This document shows, in pieces, positions 53,309 through 62,286 of a stretch of 64,000 nt of DNA. A model generated the notes under the pieces. That model saw only the letters and a list, made by a program, of their open reading frames with translations, did not search any database and was not told the DNA's origin. The number at the start of each line of letters is the position of its first letter. Position 1 is the stretch's first letter. The translations under genes were made by a program, and so were the position numbers. Source of the stretch: JAJXWB01 sp046349215 (GTDB taxonomy: Bacteria; Pseudomonadota; Alphaproteobacteria; Rhizobiales; Beijerinckiaceae); NCBI GenBank assembly GCA_046349215.1, contig JAXMCV010000001.1:1488001-1552000 (forward strand). The letters are read 5' to 3'.

Positions 53309-54856
53309 TTAACGATCGCCACTCGCCGTTACGGCTTCCATGACGCGGTCGAGGTTGAAGCTGCCGGGCTTCTGGCGCGGCGGGAATTCGCGGAAGCTCT
53401 GGAGCCACTGGCCGACATAGGCGCCAGCGGGAGCGATCGCGAACATGTGGTCGAGATACCACCGCTGGTAGCCCATCGCGTCTTCCGCCTGGGCGCGCTC
53501 GAACGGGTCCATCCGCAGGTTCGTCAACGCCGGGGCGCGCAGAGCCTCGAACGGCTGCTGCCAGACCTTCAGGCCCTCGGCGTTCTGCTTGAGGAAGGTC
53601 ACCTTCCAGTTCTCGTAACGCAGCGCGGCCACGCTGCCGTCGTCCGTCCAGTAGATGAATTCCTTGCGCGGCCACGGCGCCTCGCCCTTCAGCGCCGGTA
53701 TCAGATTGTAGCCGTCGAGGTGAACCTTGAAGGTCTTGTCGCCGACCTTGCGGCCCTTGAGCAGATCTTCCTTGGCGTTCGGATCGCCCGCCGCGGCCAG
53801 CAGCGTGGTCATCATGTCCTCGTGCGCGCCGATCTCGTTGCTGATCGTGCCGGGCTTGACGACGCCGGGCCAGCGAATGGCCGTAGGCACGCGATAGCCG
53901 CCTTCCCAGTTCGTGTTCTTCTCGCCGCGGAACATGGTCGTGCCGCCATCGGGCCAGGTGAAGGTCTCGGCGCCGTTATCGGTCGAATACATGACGATCG
54001 TATTGTCCTCGATGCCGAGCTCCTTCAGCTTGGCGAGGAGCTGGCCGACCATGCCGTCATGCTCGACCATGCCATCGGCATAGACGCCGAGGCCGGTCTT
54101 GCCCTGCGACGACGGTTTGAGATGCGTGAAGATGTGCATCCGCGTCGAGTTCCACCACACCATGAACGGCTTGCCGTCCTTGGCGGCCTTGTCCATGAAT
54201 TTCAGCGCGGCGGTCGTGACTTCCTCGTCCACCGTCTCCATGCGCTTGCGCGTCAGCGGCCCGGTGTCCTCGATCTTGCCGCCGGCGAAACTGTGAATGA
54301 CGCCGCGCGGCCCGAACTTCTTCCTGAATTCCGGATTCTTCGGATAGTCCGGGTTCTCCGGCTCTTCTTCGGCGTTGAGGTGATAGAGGTTGCCGAAGAA
54401 TTCGTCGAAGCCGTGGTTGGTCGGCAGCATGTCGTCGCGGTCGCCGAGATGGTTCTTGCCGAACTGGCCCGTGACGTAACCGAGCGGCTTCAGAAGTTCG
54501 GCGATGGTCGGGTCTTCGGGCTTCATGCCTTCGGGCGCGCCTGGCAGGCCGACCTTGGTGAGGCCGGTGCGGATCGGCGACTGGCCGGTGATGAAGGCCG
54601 CGCGGCCGGCCGTGCAGCTCTGCTGGCCGTACCAGTCGGTGAACAGCACGCCTTCCTTGGCGATCTGGTCGATGTTGGGGGTGCGGTAGCCCATCATGCC
54701 CTGGTTGTAGGCGCTGATGTTGAAGCCGCCGATGTCGTCGCCCCAGATGATGAGGATGTTGGGCTTCTTCGCGGTCTGGGCCGAGGCTGCGTGAGCGGCG
54801 AGCGTGGCGGCGAGCGCCACGAGCGCGGCGCGCGCGAAATTCATCCCGATCTGCAT
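53309..54856 (-). CDS. Exported arylsulfatase (FGly-dependent)
   Basis: 515 residues. Signal peptide (FARAALVALAATLAAHAASA) then the sulfatase fold: metal site WGDDIGG (Asp40, Asp41) and CTAGR at 81-85, the CxAxR motif whose Cys is oxidised to formylglycine. GKNHLGDRDDMLPTNHGFDEFFGNL and MYSTDNGAETFTWPDGGTTMFRGEKNTNWEGG complete the active site. It releases sulfate from organic sulfate esters in the periplasm. GGGGAG precedes the ATG. Divergent from a LysR regulator; the FGly-generating enzyme is not in the window. Confidence 0.92.
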   Translation of the reverse strand: MQIGMNFARAALVALAATLAAHAASAQTAKKPNILIIWGDDIGGFNISAYNQGMMGYRTPNIDQIAKEGVLFTDWYGQQSCTAGRAAFITGQSPIRTGLTKVGLPGAPEGMKPEDPTIAELLKPLGYVTGQFGKNHLGDRDDMLPTNHGFDEFFGNLYHLNAEEEPENPDYPKNPEFRKKFGPRGVIHSFAGGKIEDTGPLTRKRMETVDEEVTTAALKFMDKAAKDGKPFMVWWNSTRMHIFTHLKPSSQGKTGLGVYADGMVEHDGMVGQLLAKLKELGIEDNTIVMYSTDNGAETFTWPDGGTTMFRGEKNTNWEGGYRVPTAIRWPGVVKPGTISNEIGAHEDMMTTLLAAAGDPNAKEDLLKGRKVGDKTFKVHLDGYNLIPALKGEAPWPRKEFIYWTDDGSVAALRYENWKVTFLKQNAEGLKVWQQPFEALRAPALTNLRMDPFERAQAEDAMGYQRWYLDHMFAIAPAGAYVGQWLQSFREFPPRQKPGSFNLDRVMEAVTASGDR

Positions 54857-54923
54857 GTGTGCTCCCCAGTTCGCGGGACCGCCGCCCCGAGGCGAGCCCG
54901 TCGAGCGAGACTAGGGACGGACC

Positions 54924-54935
54924 AGACCAAGGTCT
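54924..54935. promoter_or_regulatory. Short palindrome between arylsulfatase and LysR genes
   Basis: AGACC-AA-GGTCT in the 137-bp divergent region, 58 bp before the LysR start. LysR regulators typically bind a palindrome beside their own promoter, so this is the best operator candidate, though it is short. Confidence 0.35.
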
Positions 54936-54993
54936 AGTGACCTGAAGACATTAACATTATAGCATCGCAACATTCCGCGGGGGGCGGAGCCGA

Positions 54994-55920
54994 ATGGACT
55001 CGTTCCGGCATATTGAAATCATTCACGCACTGGCCGCCCACGGCAGTTTCAATCGCGCCGCCGACGCCATCGGCATTTCACAGCCTGTCCTGTCGCGCAC
55101 GCTCGCCCACGTCGAGAAGGAGCTGGGCGTCAAGCTGTTCGACCGGGGTCCGCAGGGCGCGACGCCGACGATCTTCGGCCGGATCATCATCGACCGCTGC
55201 GGGCCGGCCCTTCAGAACGTCGCGGATGCGCTGCACGAAATCCGGCAGGTGCAGGGACTCGAATCGGGCAACCTGATGGTGTCGGCCGGCGCCTTTCCAG
55301 CCGAGATCTCCGTGCAGACGGCGCTCGGACGCCTGTTGTCGAAATACCCTGATCTCAAGGTGACCTATTCGACGGTCATGTGGGCGCAGGCGCGGAAAGA
55401 CGTGCTTGAAGGCCGCGCCGACATTGCCGTCGGAGATATTTCCGACCTCCTGCCGGCTGGCCATCCCGATCTCGACATCGAACCGATCGCGCCGCGCAGC
55501 GTCCGCTTCTGTTGCCGCTTCGGGCATCCGTTGGCGGCGCGCGACGAGGTGAGCCTCGCCGACATTTTCTCGTTTCCATTCGCATCCATGGCGATGACAC
55601 GAAAGGTCGGGCCGCTCCTTCCAAACGATGTCTCGAAGGCTGGCGCCATAGACCCGGAGACCGGATATTTCGTTCCCAGACTGACGGTGAACACGCTGCG
55701 CAGCGCGCTCGCCATCGTTCAGGAGAGCGACGCCGTCACTTTCGTCCACCCGTCCTACATTGCTTCCGAAATCGCACAGAAGCGGCTGCATCTCCTGCCG
55801 GTGGCCTTCGACTGGATGAAGGTCCACTACGGCTTCATGCAATTGAAGGGACGCAGCCTGTCGCCGGCCGCGTCGGAATTCAAGAAACTGGTCCTCGAAA
55901 TCGAGGCGGGCATCAAATAG
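54994..55920 (+). CDS. LysR-family transcriptional regulator
   Basis: 308 residues. N-terminal winged helix (MDSFRHIEIIHALAAHGSFNRAADAIGISQPVLSRTLAHVEKELGVKLFDR, the standard LysR HTH) and a C-terminal LysR substrate-binding domain from about residue 90. It reads divergently from the arylsulfatase gene, the usual arrangement for a LysR protein and its target, so it probably controls the sulfatase in response to a sulfur or aromatic ligand. Confidence 0.92.
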   Translation: MDSFRHIEIIHALAAHGSFNRAADAIGISQPVLSRTLAHVEKELGVKLFDRGPQGATPTIFGRIIIDRCGPALQNVADALHEIRQVQGLESGNLMVSAGAFPAEISVQTALGRLLSKYPDLKVTYSTVMWAQARKDVLEGRADIAVGDISDLLPAGHPDLDIEPIAPRSVRFCCRFGHPLAARDEVSLADIFSFPFASMAMTRKVGPLLPNDVSKAGAIDPETGYFVPRLTVNTLRSALAIVQESDAVTFVHPSYIASEIAQKRLHLLPVAFDWMKVHYGFMQLKGRSLSPAASEFKKLVLEIEAGIK

Positions 55921-55929
55921 GCGGGACGA

Positions 55930-56928
55930 TCAGCCAACCTTCACCATGCGCTTGCCGCGGTTCTCGCCGGCCAGCAAGCCGATGAGCGCAGCCGGCGTGT
56001 TCTCCAGCCCGGCGATCACGTCTTCCTGCACTTTCAATTTGCCGGAAGCGACCCAAGCTTGCAGGTCGGCGAGCGCGGCTTCGCGCAGGTCGTAATAATC
56101 CATGACGATGAAGCCCTGCATGCGCAGGCGCTTCACGACGATCAGGCCGGGAATGCCGCGCGGACCGGCCGCCGGCGGCGCGCCGTCATAGGCGGAGACC
56201 GCGCCGCAGCAGGAAATGCGGCCTTTGAGATTCATGAGGGGAAGGCAGGCTTCGAGAATCTCGCCGCCGGTATTGTCGAAATAGACGTCGATGCCCTTCG
56301 GCGCGGCGGCCTTCAGCGCCGCGTAAAGATTGCCGGCCTTGTAGTCGACCGCCTCGTCGAAGCCGAGCTCGCTCTTCAGCCATGCGCATTTTTCCGCGCC
56401 GCCGGCGACGCCGATCACGCGACAACCCTTGATCCTGCCGATCTGTCCGACGATGGAGCCGACCGAACCTGCAGCAGCCGACACTACGATCGTTTCGCCG
56501 GCCTTCGGCTCGCCGACGTTGAGCAGGCCGAAATAGGCGGTGAGGCCGGCGATGCCATAGACGCTGAGAAGATGCGTCATCGGCTCTACACGCGGCATCC
56601 TGATGAGAGCGGAAGCCGGCAGCGCGGCATATTCCTGCCAGCCGGTGTCGGCGAAGACGAGGTCGCCTTTCGCAAAGCCGCTCGCTTTGGACTCGACGAC
56701 TTCGGCGATGGCGCCGCCGGCCATGACGGAGCCGGCATCGACAGCCGAGCGATAGGTCGCGCCCTGCATCCAGGCGCGATTGGCGGCGTCGAGCGAAATG
56801 TATTTTACCCGCAGCAAGGCTTCGCCGTCCTTCGGCTGCGGCATGGCGGCTTCGTGCAGGCGGAAATTGGAGAGCGCGAGCTTGCCCTTCGGCTTTTCGG
56901 CGAGCAGCACCTGGCGATTGGCGGTCAT
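55930..56928 (-). CDS. NADP-dependent oxidoreductase, MDR (CurA/prostaglandin-reductase type)
   Basis: 332 residues of the zinc-free medium-chain reductase group: LLRVKYISLDAANRAWM near the N-terminus, SAAAGSVGSIVGQIGRIKGCRVIGVAGG as the NADP-binding motif, VDVYFDNTGG-like IDVYFDNTGGEILEACL, and MQGFIVMDYYD at the C-terminal half. These enzymes reduce enone double bonds. Convergent with the LysR gene (9-bp gap). Followed upstream by a run of minus-strand lipid and peptide genes. Confidence 0.9.
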   Translation of the reverse strand: MTANRQVLLAEKPKGKLALSNFRLHEAAMPQPKDGEALLRVKYISLDAANRAWMQGATYRSAVDAGSVMAGGAIAEVVESKASGFAKGDLVFADTGWQEYAALPASALIRMPRVEPMTHLLSVYGIAGLTAYFGLLNVGEPKAGETIVVSAAAGSVGSIVGQIGRIKGCRVIGVAGGAEKCAWLKSELGFDEAVDYKAGNLYAALKAAAPKGIDVYFDNTGGEILEACLPLMNLKGRISCCGAVSAYDGAPPAAGPRGIPGLIVVKRLRMQGFIVMDYYDLREAALADLQAWVASGKLKVQEDVIAGLENTPAALIGLLAGENRGKRMVKVG

Positions 56929-56971
56929 CGGCTTGTCCTTCCCTGTTCAGGCGTTGCGGCCTCGGCGCGTG

Positions 56972-57838
56972 TCATTCTTCCTTCCACCAAGGATACTGGC
57001 TCGGCATGTCCCCGGTCACCTTGCCCGGGAAATTCGGCTTCCGCTTTTCGAGAAAGGCCTGCACCCCTTCGCGCACGTCGCCATGCGCGCCGCGTTCGAT
57101 CGACATGAGCGCGTCCATCTGCAGCAGTTCGAACGGATCGGGCGCGCCGGCGAAGCGCCAGAGCATCTGGCGCGTCAGCGCGACGGCGACGGGCGACGTT
57201 TCATCCGTCATTTCGTGCGCGATCTCCTTGGCGCGCTTCAGGAGATCGGCGGGTTCGGTCACTTCGCTGACGAGGCCGCCGCGCTGCGCCTCGTCGGCGT
57301 CGAAGGTCCGGCCAGACAGCGACCAGCGCAGGGCCTGCGGCAGGCCGACGAGTTTCGGCAGGAACCAGGCGCTGCCCGCCTCCGGCACGAGGCCGCGCCG
57401 CGCGAAGATGAAGCCGATCTTGGCGCCGCGCGCCGCGATGCGCACGTCCATCGGCAATGTCATTGTTATGCCGACGCCGACCGCGCCGCCATTGATGGCG
57501 GCGATCGACGGCTTTCGGCAGGAGAAGATGGCGTCGACGAAACCGCGCCGGCGCGGCGCGCCGCCCTGCCCGCCGCGATTGCCGAAGACGCCCGCGCCAT
57601 GCGCGCCCGACGTATCGAAACTCTTCGCGCCGCCCGAAACATCCGCGCCGGCGCAGAAGGCGCGACCGGCGCCGGTGACGATCACGGCGCGCACATTGTC
57701 GTCGGTGTCGGCGCGACGGAAGGCGTCCTCGATCTCCGAGCCCATCGTGCCTGTATAGGCGTTGAGCTTGTCCGGCCGGTTGAGCGTCAGCACCATGAAG
57801 GCGCCGTCCATCTCGCAGGAAATCTGTTCGTAGGCCAT
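56972..57838 (-). CDS. Enoyl-CoA hydratase/isomerase (crotonase) family protein
   Basis: 288 residues. MVLTLNRPDKLNAYTGTM and AFCAGADVSGG are the substrate-binding segments, INGGAVGVGITMTLPMDVRIAA and FARRGLVPEAGSAWFLPKLVG the oxyanion-hole and active-site regions (Glu in LVPEAGS). It hydrates or isomerises enoyl-CoA; the actual substrate is open. Lies 10 bp downstream of the M20 peptidase and likely co-transcribed. Confidence 0.9.
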   Translation of the reverse strand: MAYEQISCEMDGAFMVLTLNRPDKLNAYTGTMGSEIEDAFRRADTDDNVRAVIVTGAGRAFCAGADVSGGAKSFDTSGAHGAGVFGNRGGQGGAPRRRGFVDAIFSCRKPSIAAINGGAVGVGITMTLPMDVRIAARGAKIGFIFARRGLVPEAGSAWFLPKLVGLPQALRWSLSGRTFDADEAQRGGLVSEVTEPADLLKRAKEIAHEMTDETSPVAVALTRQMLWRFAGAPDPFELLQMDALMSIERGAHGDVREGVQAFLEKRKPNFPGKVTGDMPSQYPWWKEE

Positions 57839-57848
57839 GCGGCGCCTC

Positions 57849-58985
57849 TCAATCCAGCGTTGCGAGAAGCGACGCCATCAGGCGGCCGCGGTCGACGAGG
57901 CTCTGTTCGACGATATGTTCGTTCAACGTATGAATGCCGGCGCCGATGACGCCGAGACCATCGAGCGTCGGGATTCCCATCGCGCCGGTGAAATTGCCGT
58001 CCGAACCGCCGCCGGCGCTTTCGTGCGGCAGGTCGAGGCCGAGCGATTTCGCCAGCGATTTCGCGCGCTCGTAGAGCGCCATCGTCCTTGCGTCCGGCTC
58101 CCAGACCGGACGCGTGACTGTCTGGTCCACCTTGAAGCCGACATCGTTGCGCATGCCGTTGAGCGCAAGCAGGCGCGCAACGCCCGCGTCGAGATCGTGC
58201 TGGCGCTTGGCCATCGACAAAGCCTGCGCCGAACAGGTGGTAGCGACGCAATTCACCCATTGGCCGCCATTGACGACGCCGATGCTGAACGTGCAATCCT
58301 CCGACGTCATTTCCTCGATCTCGACAATGCGTCGCGCCATTTCGCGGATTGCCGAACGCCCGTCGGCGAGCCGCGCGCCGGCGTGGCTCGGCTTGCCGGT
58401 CGTCTCGAGGTTGAAGCGGGCGATGGCGTAGCGTCCCGTCACGACGCCGCCATCGGCGCGGCCGGGCTCGGGGACCAGCACGTATTTCGCGCGGGCGGCT
58501 TCCGCCTCGACGAGGTCGCGCGCCGACGGCGTGCCGACTTCCTCGTCGCTCGTGAAAAGAAACGTGACCGGCAGCGGCGTGGCGACGCCGGCGCGGATCA
58601 ATTGCCGCATGGCTTCGAGCGACAGGAAATTGCCGCCCTTCATGTCGCAGATTCCCGGCCCGTAGCAGCGACCGTCGTCGCGCCGGAACGGCAGGACATC
58701 GAGCACGCCGACGGGATGGACCGTGTCGAGATGTCCCATGACGAGGACGCCGGGTTCCCGTTCGCGCGGATGCGGGAAGCTGGCGCGGATGCAATCGCCG
58801 AAGCCCATGCGGCCGGGAATGCGCTCGATACGCGCGCCGGCCATCGCTAGGTCGCGCGCCGCCAGATCCATCATCGTGTTGACGCGCGCGGGACTGTAGG
58901 TCGGGCTTTCGCATTCGACCCAGGGCCTGAGCCCTGCGAGCATGGATTCAAGATCGAACGGCAGACCGCGCGCATCGAAACTCAT
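57849..58985 (-). CDS. M20 family metallopeptidase (glutamate carboxypeptidase-like)
   Basis: 378 residues. GVLVMGHLDTVHPVG has the first metal His and bridging Asp, LFTSDEEVG the general-base Glu and a metal Glu, VLVPEPGRADGG the third ligand, and ESAGGGSDGNFTGAMGIPTLDGLG the C-terminal His/Asp region (GIHTLNEHI). This is the CPG2-like group, which hydrolyses C-terminal or acyl-amino-acid bonds. GGAGGAAG just before the ATG at 58985 fixes the start over an in-frame ATG at 59003. Confidence 0.9.
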   Translation of the reverse strand: MSFDARGLPFDLESMLAGLRPWVECESPTYSPARVNTMMDLAARDLAMAGARIERIPGRMGFGDCIRASFPHPREREPGVLVMGHLDTVHPVGVLDVLPFRRDDGRCYGPGICDMKGGNFLSLEAMRQLIRAGVATPLPVTFLFTSDEEVGTPSARDLVEAEAARAKYVLVPEPGRADGGVVTGRYAIARFNLETTGKPSHAGARLADGRSAIREMARRIVEIEEMTSEDCTFSIGVVNGGQWVNCVATTCSAQALSMAKRQHDLDAGVARLLALNGMRNDVGFKVDQTVTRPVWEPDARTMALYERAKSLAKSLGLDLPHESAGGGSDGNFTGAMGIPTLDGLGVIGAGIHTLNEHIVEQSLVDRGRLMASLLATLD

Positions 58986-59074
58986 CGGGCTTCCTCCAGC
59001 CATTTTCCTTCAGGCTAGAGAGCGTGGCGCGGGCGCGCAATGCACGATCCCGCGCCGCCGCCATGCGTTGCGCG

Positions 59075-59884
59075 CTATTCCTTCCAGCCCGCGCCCTCGA
59101 AGCCCGCCTTGCCGAAGGCGACGCCGCCGTCGACCGTCACGGTCGAACCGACGACATAATCGCCGGCGCGCGAGGCGAGGAAGATCGCCGCGCCGGCCAT
59201 GTCCTCGGCATGGCCGATGCGCCCGGCCGGCACGCGCTTGCCGACGCCGTCGGCGTTGTCGCGCGCGTCGATGTTCATGTCGGACTGGAACGGCCCCGGC
59301 GCGATCGCCGTCGCGACGATATTTTCTTTGATCAGCCGCACGGCCATGCGCCGCGTGAGATGGATGAGGCCGGCCTTGCTCGCCGCATAGGGATAGGTCT
59401 CGAGCGGATTGACGAAGATGCCGTCGATCGAGGCGATGTTGATGACCTTGGCCGGCCTTTCCTTCGTCGCGGCCTTGCGCAGCAGCGGCGCCAGCGCCTT
59501 CGTGAGAAAGAACGGCGTCTTGAGATTGAGATCGACGACCTTGTCCCAGCCTTTTTCCGGAAATTCCTCGAAATCGGCGGCCCAGGCGGCGCCGGCGTTG
59601 TTGACGAGGATGTCGAGCTTTTCCTCGCGGCCTTTGAGTTCGGCCGCGAGCTTCTCGACGCCTTCGAGCGTGGAAATATCGCCGGGCAGCGAGATGACCT
59701 TTCCTGGTCCGATTTTCGTCAGTTCGGCGGCGGCCTCGTCGCAGGCCTGCGCCTTGCGCGCGGTGATGTAGATGCGCTCGGCGCCATAGGCGAGAAAGCC
59801 GCTGACGATCATGCGGCCGATGCCGCGCGAGCCGCCCGTCACCAGCGCCACGCGGCCTTTCAACGAAAACAGATTCTCGAACAT
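59075..59884 (-). CDS. SDR family oxidoreductase
   Basis: 269 residues. TGGSRGIG (NADP(H) motif), NNAG, and YPYAASKAG (YxxxK active-site Tyr and Lys) give the classical short-chain dehydrogenase pattern; VDGGVAFG at the end is typical of FabG-like enzymes. The substrate is unknown. It abuts the upstream membrane-protein gene (no gap), so the three genes from 61791 down to 59075 probably form one transcript. Confidence 0.9.
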   Translation of the reverse strand: MFENLFSLKGRVALVTGGSRGIGRMIVSGFLAYGAERIYITARKAQACDEAAAELTKIGPGKVISLPGDISTLEGVEKLAAELKGREEKLDILVNNAGAAWAADFEEFPEKGWDKVVDLNLKTPFFLTKALAPLLRKAATKERPAKVINIASIDGIFVNPLETYPYAASKAGLIHLTRRMAVRLIKENIVATAIAPGPFQSDMNIDARDNADGVGKRVPAGRIGHAEDMAGAAIFLASRAGDYVVGSTVTVDGGVAFGKAGFEGAGWKE

Positions 59885-61033
59885 TCAATCTTCCTTCTTT
59901 TCATTGTCCGGCGGTCGCGCCGCTGCCTGCTTCATGACGTCCTGATTCACGGCAGCCTCGATCGCCGCCGCCTCGCGCTCGGCCGCCTTGGCCTCGTTGG
60001 CGCTTTCTTCTGCGACGACCTTCGCCTGTCGCGCAACGATCCAGGAACTGGCCGCCTGGAAAATCGAAAAGATGAGCACCGCAAAGACCTGCAGGGACAG
60101 GATCACCGGATCGTTGACGATCTGCGCGAAGAGGCTGGTCGACAGCGTCTCCGGCTCTATACCTATGCCGGGCCTGAGAATCTGGATGCGGTTGGCGGGC
60201 GTGGTGATGCGCGCGTCGAGCGCCAGGTCAGGGTTCGGCTTGACGAAGCCCGCCCATGGAACGGCATGTTCGCCCTTTTCGACGAACTGGCTGAGTTCGG
60301 CGCCCGGCGGAATGTCCATCTGCACGACGGTCGTCGGATAGATGCGATTGGCGCCCTCGTTGAGATGCTTCAGCTCGACCGTCTTGGCGTAGAGATCGAT
60401 CGTGCCCTCGATCAGAACGCCGGACGATGATTCCTCGCCGGCCGATTCCGGCCGCAGCGGCGTGCCGATCCGGCTCGGTCCGTAGACCGGCAGCCGCAGG
60501 CTCGGCTTGCCGCCGCAGGCGCCCTTGTCGTCGGGGTCTGTCGAAGCCTCAAGCCTGATCCATGACGCCTTCTGCAGCGCGGCCGGCGCTTCCGCGCCCG
60601 ACAGCGAGAATGTCGCGGCGGGCTTTCCGTCGGCGCGCTCGATCACGGCGACGATCGGCCCGGTGTCGATGCGCTTGTAGGACACGCGCGTGCCGACGTT
60701 CGGCGTCAGCAGGCCCGTCAGGCACAGCGGCTTCTTCGCGGTCGGCGAGGCGAGATTCTTGCCGAGCAGGGAATCTGACGCCGATTCGTAGGTCAGCGCA
60801 TAGCCCGACAGCCGCAATTGCGCGAGTTCCGGAACCGCGACGTCGTAGGACACGAATTCGGTGATCGCCATGATGACGGCGATGGTCGGTGCCTGCGGCA
60901 TGACGAGGAAGATCGCCGCGCTGGCCGCGATCAGAGCGACGAACGCGAACGAGCGCAGCGCGAAGGCGGTCGCGGGAATGCGCATCATTCGCATTTTCGG
61001 CATGTGCGCATGCGGACGATGGCGCTTGAGCAT
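59885..61033 (-). CDS. Unknown bitopic membrane protein
   Basis: 382 residues, function not recognised. A basic N-terminus (MLKRHRPHAHMPKMRMMRIP) leads to a hydrophobic helix (AFALRSFAFVALIAASAAIFLVM), then a large extracytoplasmic domain with an odd mixture of beta-like segments and two Cys residues (CLTGLLTPNV, GACGGKPSL), then a second helix (VILSLQVFAVLIFSIFQAASSWIV) and a helical acidic/basic tail (VAEESANEAKAAEREAAAIEAAVNQ). Its start overlaps the stop of the exported protein upstream (TGATG at 61031-61035). Confidence 0.65.
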   Translation of the reverse strand: MLKRHRPHAHMPKMRMMRIPATAFALRSFAFVALIAASAAIFLVMPQAPTIAVIMAITEFVSYDVAVPELAQLRLSGYALTYESASDSLLGKNLASPTAKKPLCLTGLLTPNVGTRVSYKRIDTGPIVAVIERADGKPAATFSLSGAEAPAALQKASWIRLEASTDPDDKGACGGKPSLRLPVYGPSRIGTPLRPESAGEESSSGVLIEGTIDLYAKTVELKHLNEGANRIYPTTVVQMDIPPGAELSQFVEKGEHAVPWAGFVKPNPDLALDARITTPANRIQILRPGIGIEPETLSTSLFAQIVNDPVILSLQVFAVLIFSIFQAASSWIVARQAKVVAEESANEAKAAEREAAAIEAAVNQDVMKQAAARPPDNEKKED

Positions 61034-61791
61034 CAGCCGTCCAGCCAGAGGGCCAGCGGATAGGTCTTCACCTTGATGTCGCCCGTCGACGACGTCTCGC
61101 CGACATTCAGCTGGTACTGCCCGCTCTTCACGCTGTCAGGCAGCTTGATCTGGCATTGCGCGGTGAAACCGACGGTCGGGCCGCTGGCGTAACGTTCGCA
61201 CAGGACCGCGTCGCCGACCGGTTCCTTGCCCTGCGAGAGCTGCGCGCGCACGCGCGCCTCGCCGGCGCGGATCTGCACCAGCAAGTTGCGTCCGGCCGGA
61301 TTGGGCGTGAGCTGGCTCGCCACGTACTGAACTTCGCCCGGCCCGTCGCAGCGCAATGCGCGGAATGCGTAGGCGGCGACGTCGTGGTTGGAATAGGCGC
61401 CGAGAACGGCCTTGTAGGCGGTGTTGAATTCCAGGATCGGCGCCGGATCGGCGGCGCCTGCCGCCGGATATTGAGCCTTGGCGGAATAGCGTCCGTCGCG
61501 CGAGATGACGCGCAGGCACAGGCGCTCGTCCGACGCCGGCGCGGCCTTGCCGAGGCGAACGCGCAGCGCGGCCGGATTGAACGGTGTGTCCGGTCCGTCG
61601 AGACGCACGCCGACGACCACGGCGCCGACGACGAGCGCGCGCGTCGGACCGGGCGGCTGATCGAGATAGGCCTCGGCGAAAGATTGCTCCTGCAGCTTGA
61701 GGACGCCTGCGGACTGGGCGAAGGCGCCGGCGGCTGCGCCGGCCAGCGCGATCGACAGTAAGACGAGCCGGGACGATGACGTGCGGGCCAT
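61033..61791 (-). CDS. Unknown exported protein paired with a membrane protein
   Basis: 252 residues. Signal peptide (SSRLVLLSIALAGAAAGAFAQ), then a domain with three to four Cys residues (ERLCLRVIS, ALRCDGPGE, AVLCERYAS, TAQCQIKLP) likely forming disulfides in the periplasm. Not recognised. The stop and the next ATG share a base, so it is translated together with the membrane protein at 59885-61033; the two are the most likely complex-forming pair in this region. Confidence 0.6.
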   Translation of the reverse strand: MARTSSSRLVLLSIALAGAAAGAFAQSAGVLKLQEQSFAEAYLDQPPGPTRALVVGAVVVGVRLDGPDTPFNPAALRVRLGKAAPASDERLCLRVISRDGRYSAKAQYPAAGAADPAPILEFNTAYKAVLGAYSNHDVAAYAFRALRCDGPGEVQYVASQLTPNPAGRNLLVQIRAGEARVRAQLSQGKEPVGDAVLCERYASGPTVGFTAQCQIKLPDSVKSGQYQLNVGETSSTGDIKVKTYPLALWLDG

Positions 61792-61851
61792 GCTGGTTTC
61801 CCCCGCGCAAGGGAATAAGAGCGGCGCGGGCGTGTCAACTCGCGCGCGCTG

Positions 61852-62097
61852 TCAGGCCGCGGGCTTGCCGGCGCGCACGAGAGCGCGTGCGCTCGCGACC
61901 AGCGGATCGAGCGCGGCGTCGGGCATGGCGAGCAGGTCCTGGCGCATGCGCGGCGTCCAGAACCGGTTGATGTGGTCGGCGACGCTTTTCGTCGCCTGCT
62001 CCTGTGGATAGGACCGGAAGAAATCGGCGATCTGTCGCGACATGGTCGCAAGCCTGGAGGCCGATGCTCCCGCCTGTTCTGCTTGCAACTCGCCCAT
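61852..62097 (-). CDS. fdsD: Formate dehydrogenase delta subunit-like protein (FdsD)
   Basis: 81 residues. RLATMSRQIADFFRSYPQEQATKSVADHINRFWTPRMRQDLLA follows the FdsD pattern (hydrophobic helix, DHI-FW-PRMR motif) of the small delta subunit found with NAD-linked, molybdenum-containing formate dehydrogenases. The start at 62097 is an ATG with a purine-rich run before it; a downstream ATG at 62043 is possible. The other subunits (fdsGBA) are not in the window, so it is an orphan here. Confidence 0.7.
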   Translation of the reverse strand: MGELQAEQAGASASRLATMSRQIADFFRSYPQEQATKSVADHINRFWTPRMRQDLLAMPDAALDPLVASARALVRAGKPAA

Positions 62098-62286
62098 CCC
62101 TTCCACCCTCGTGCGGCCCCGGCAGCCGCGCCTCGATCCTAGCAAAGTCTGGATCGTTTCGCGATGCGGTTCGCTGCGGCCGCATGCACAGGCCAGTCAT
62201 GCGGGCGGGCCGGTTTCGTTCGGCGCGCGAACGTCTATCATGCCGTCAAAGGCAGGGTTCAAGCCGGTTCACGGGAAGGAAACGAC

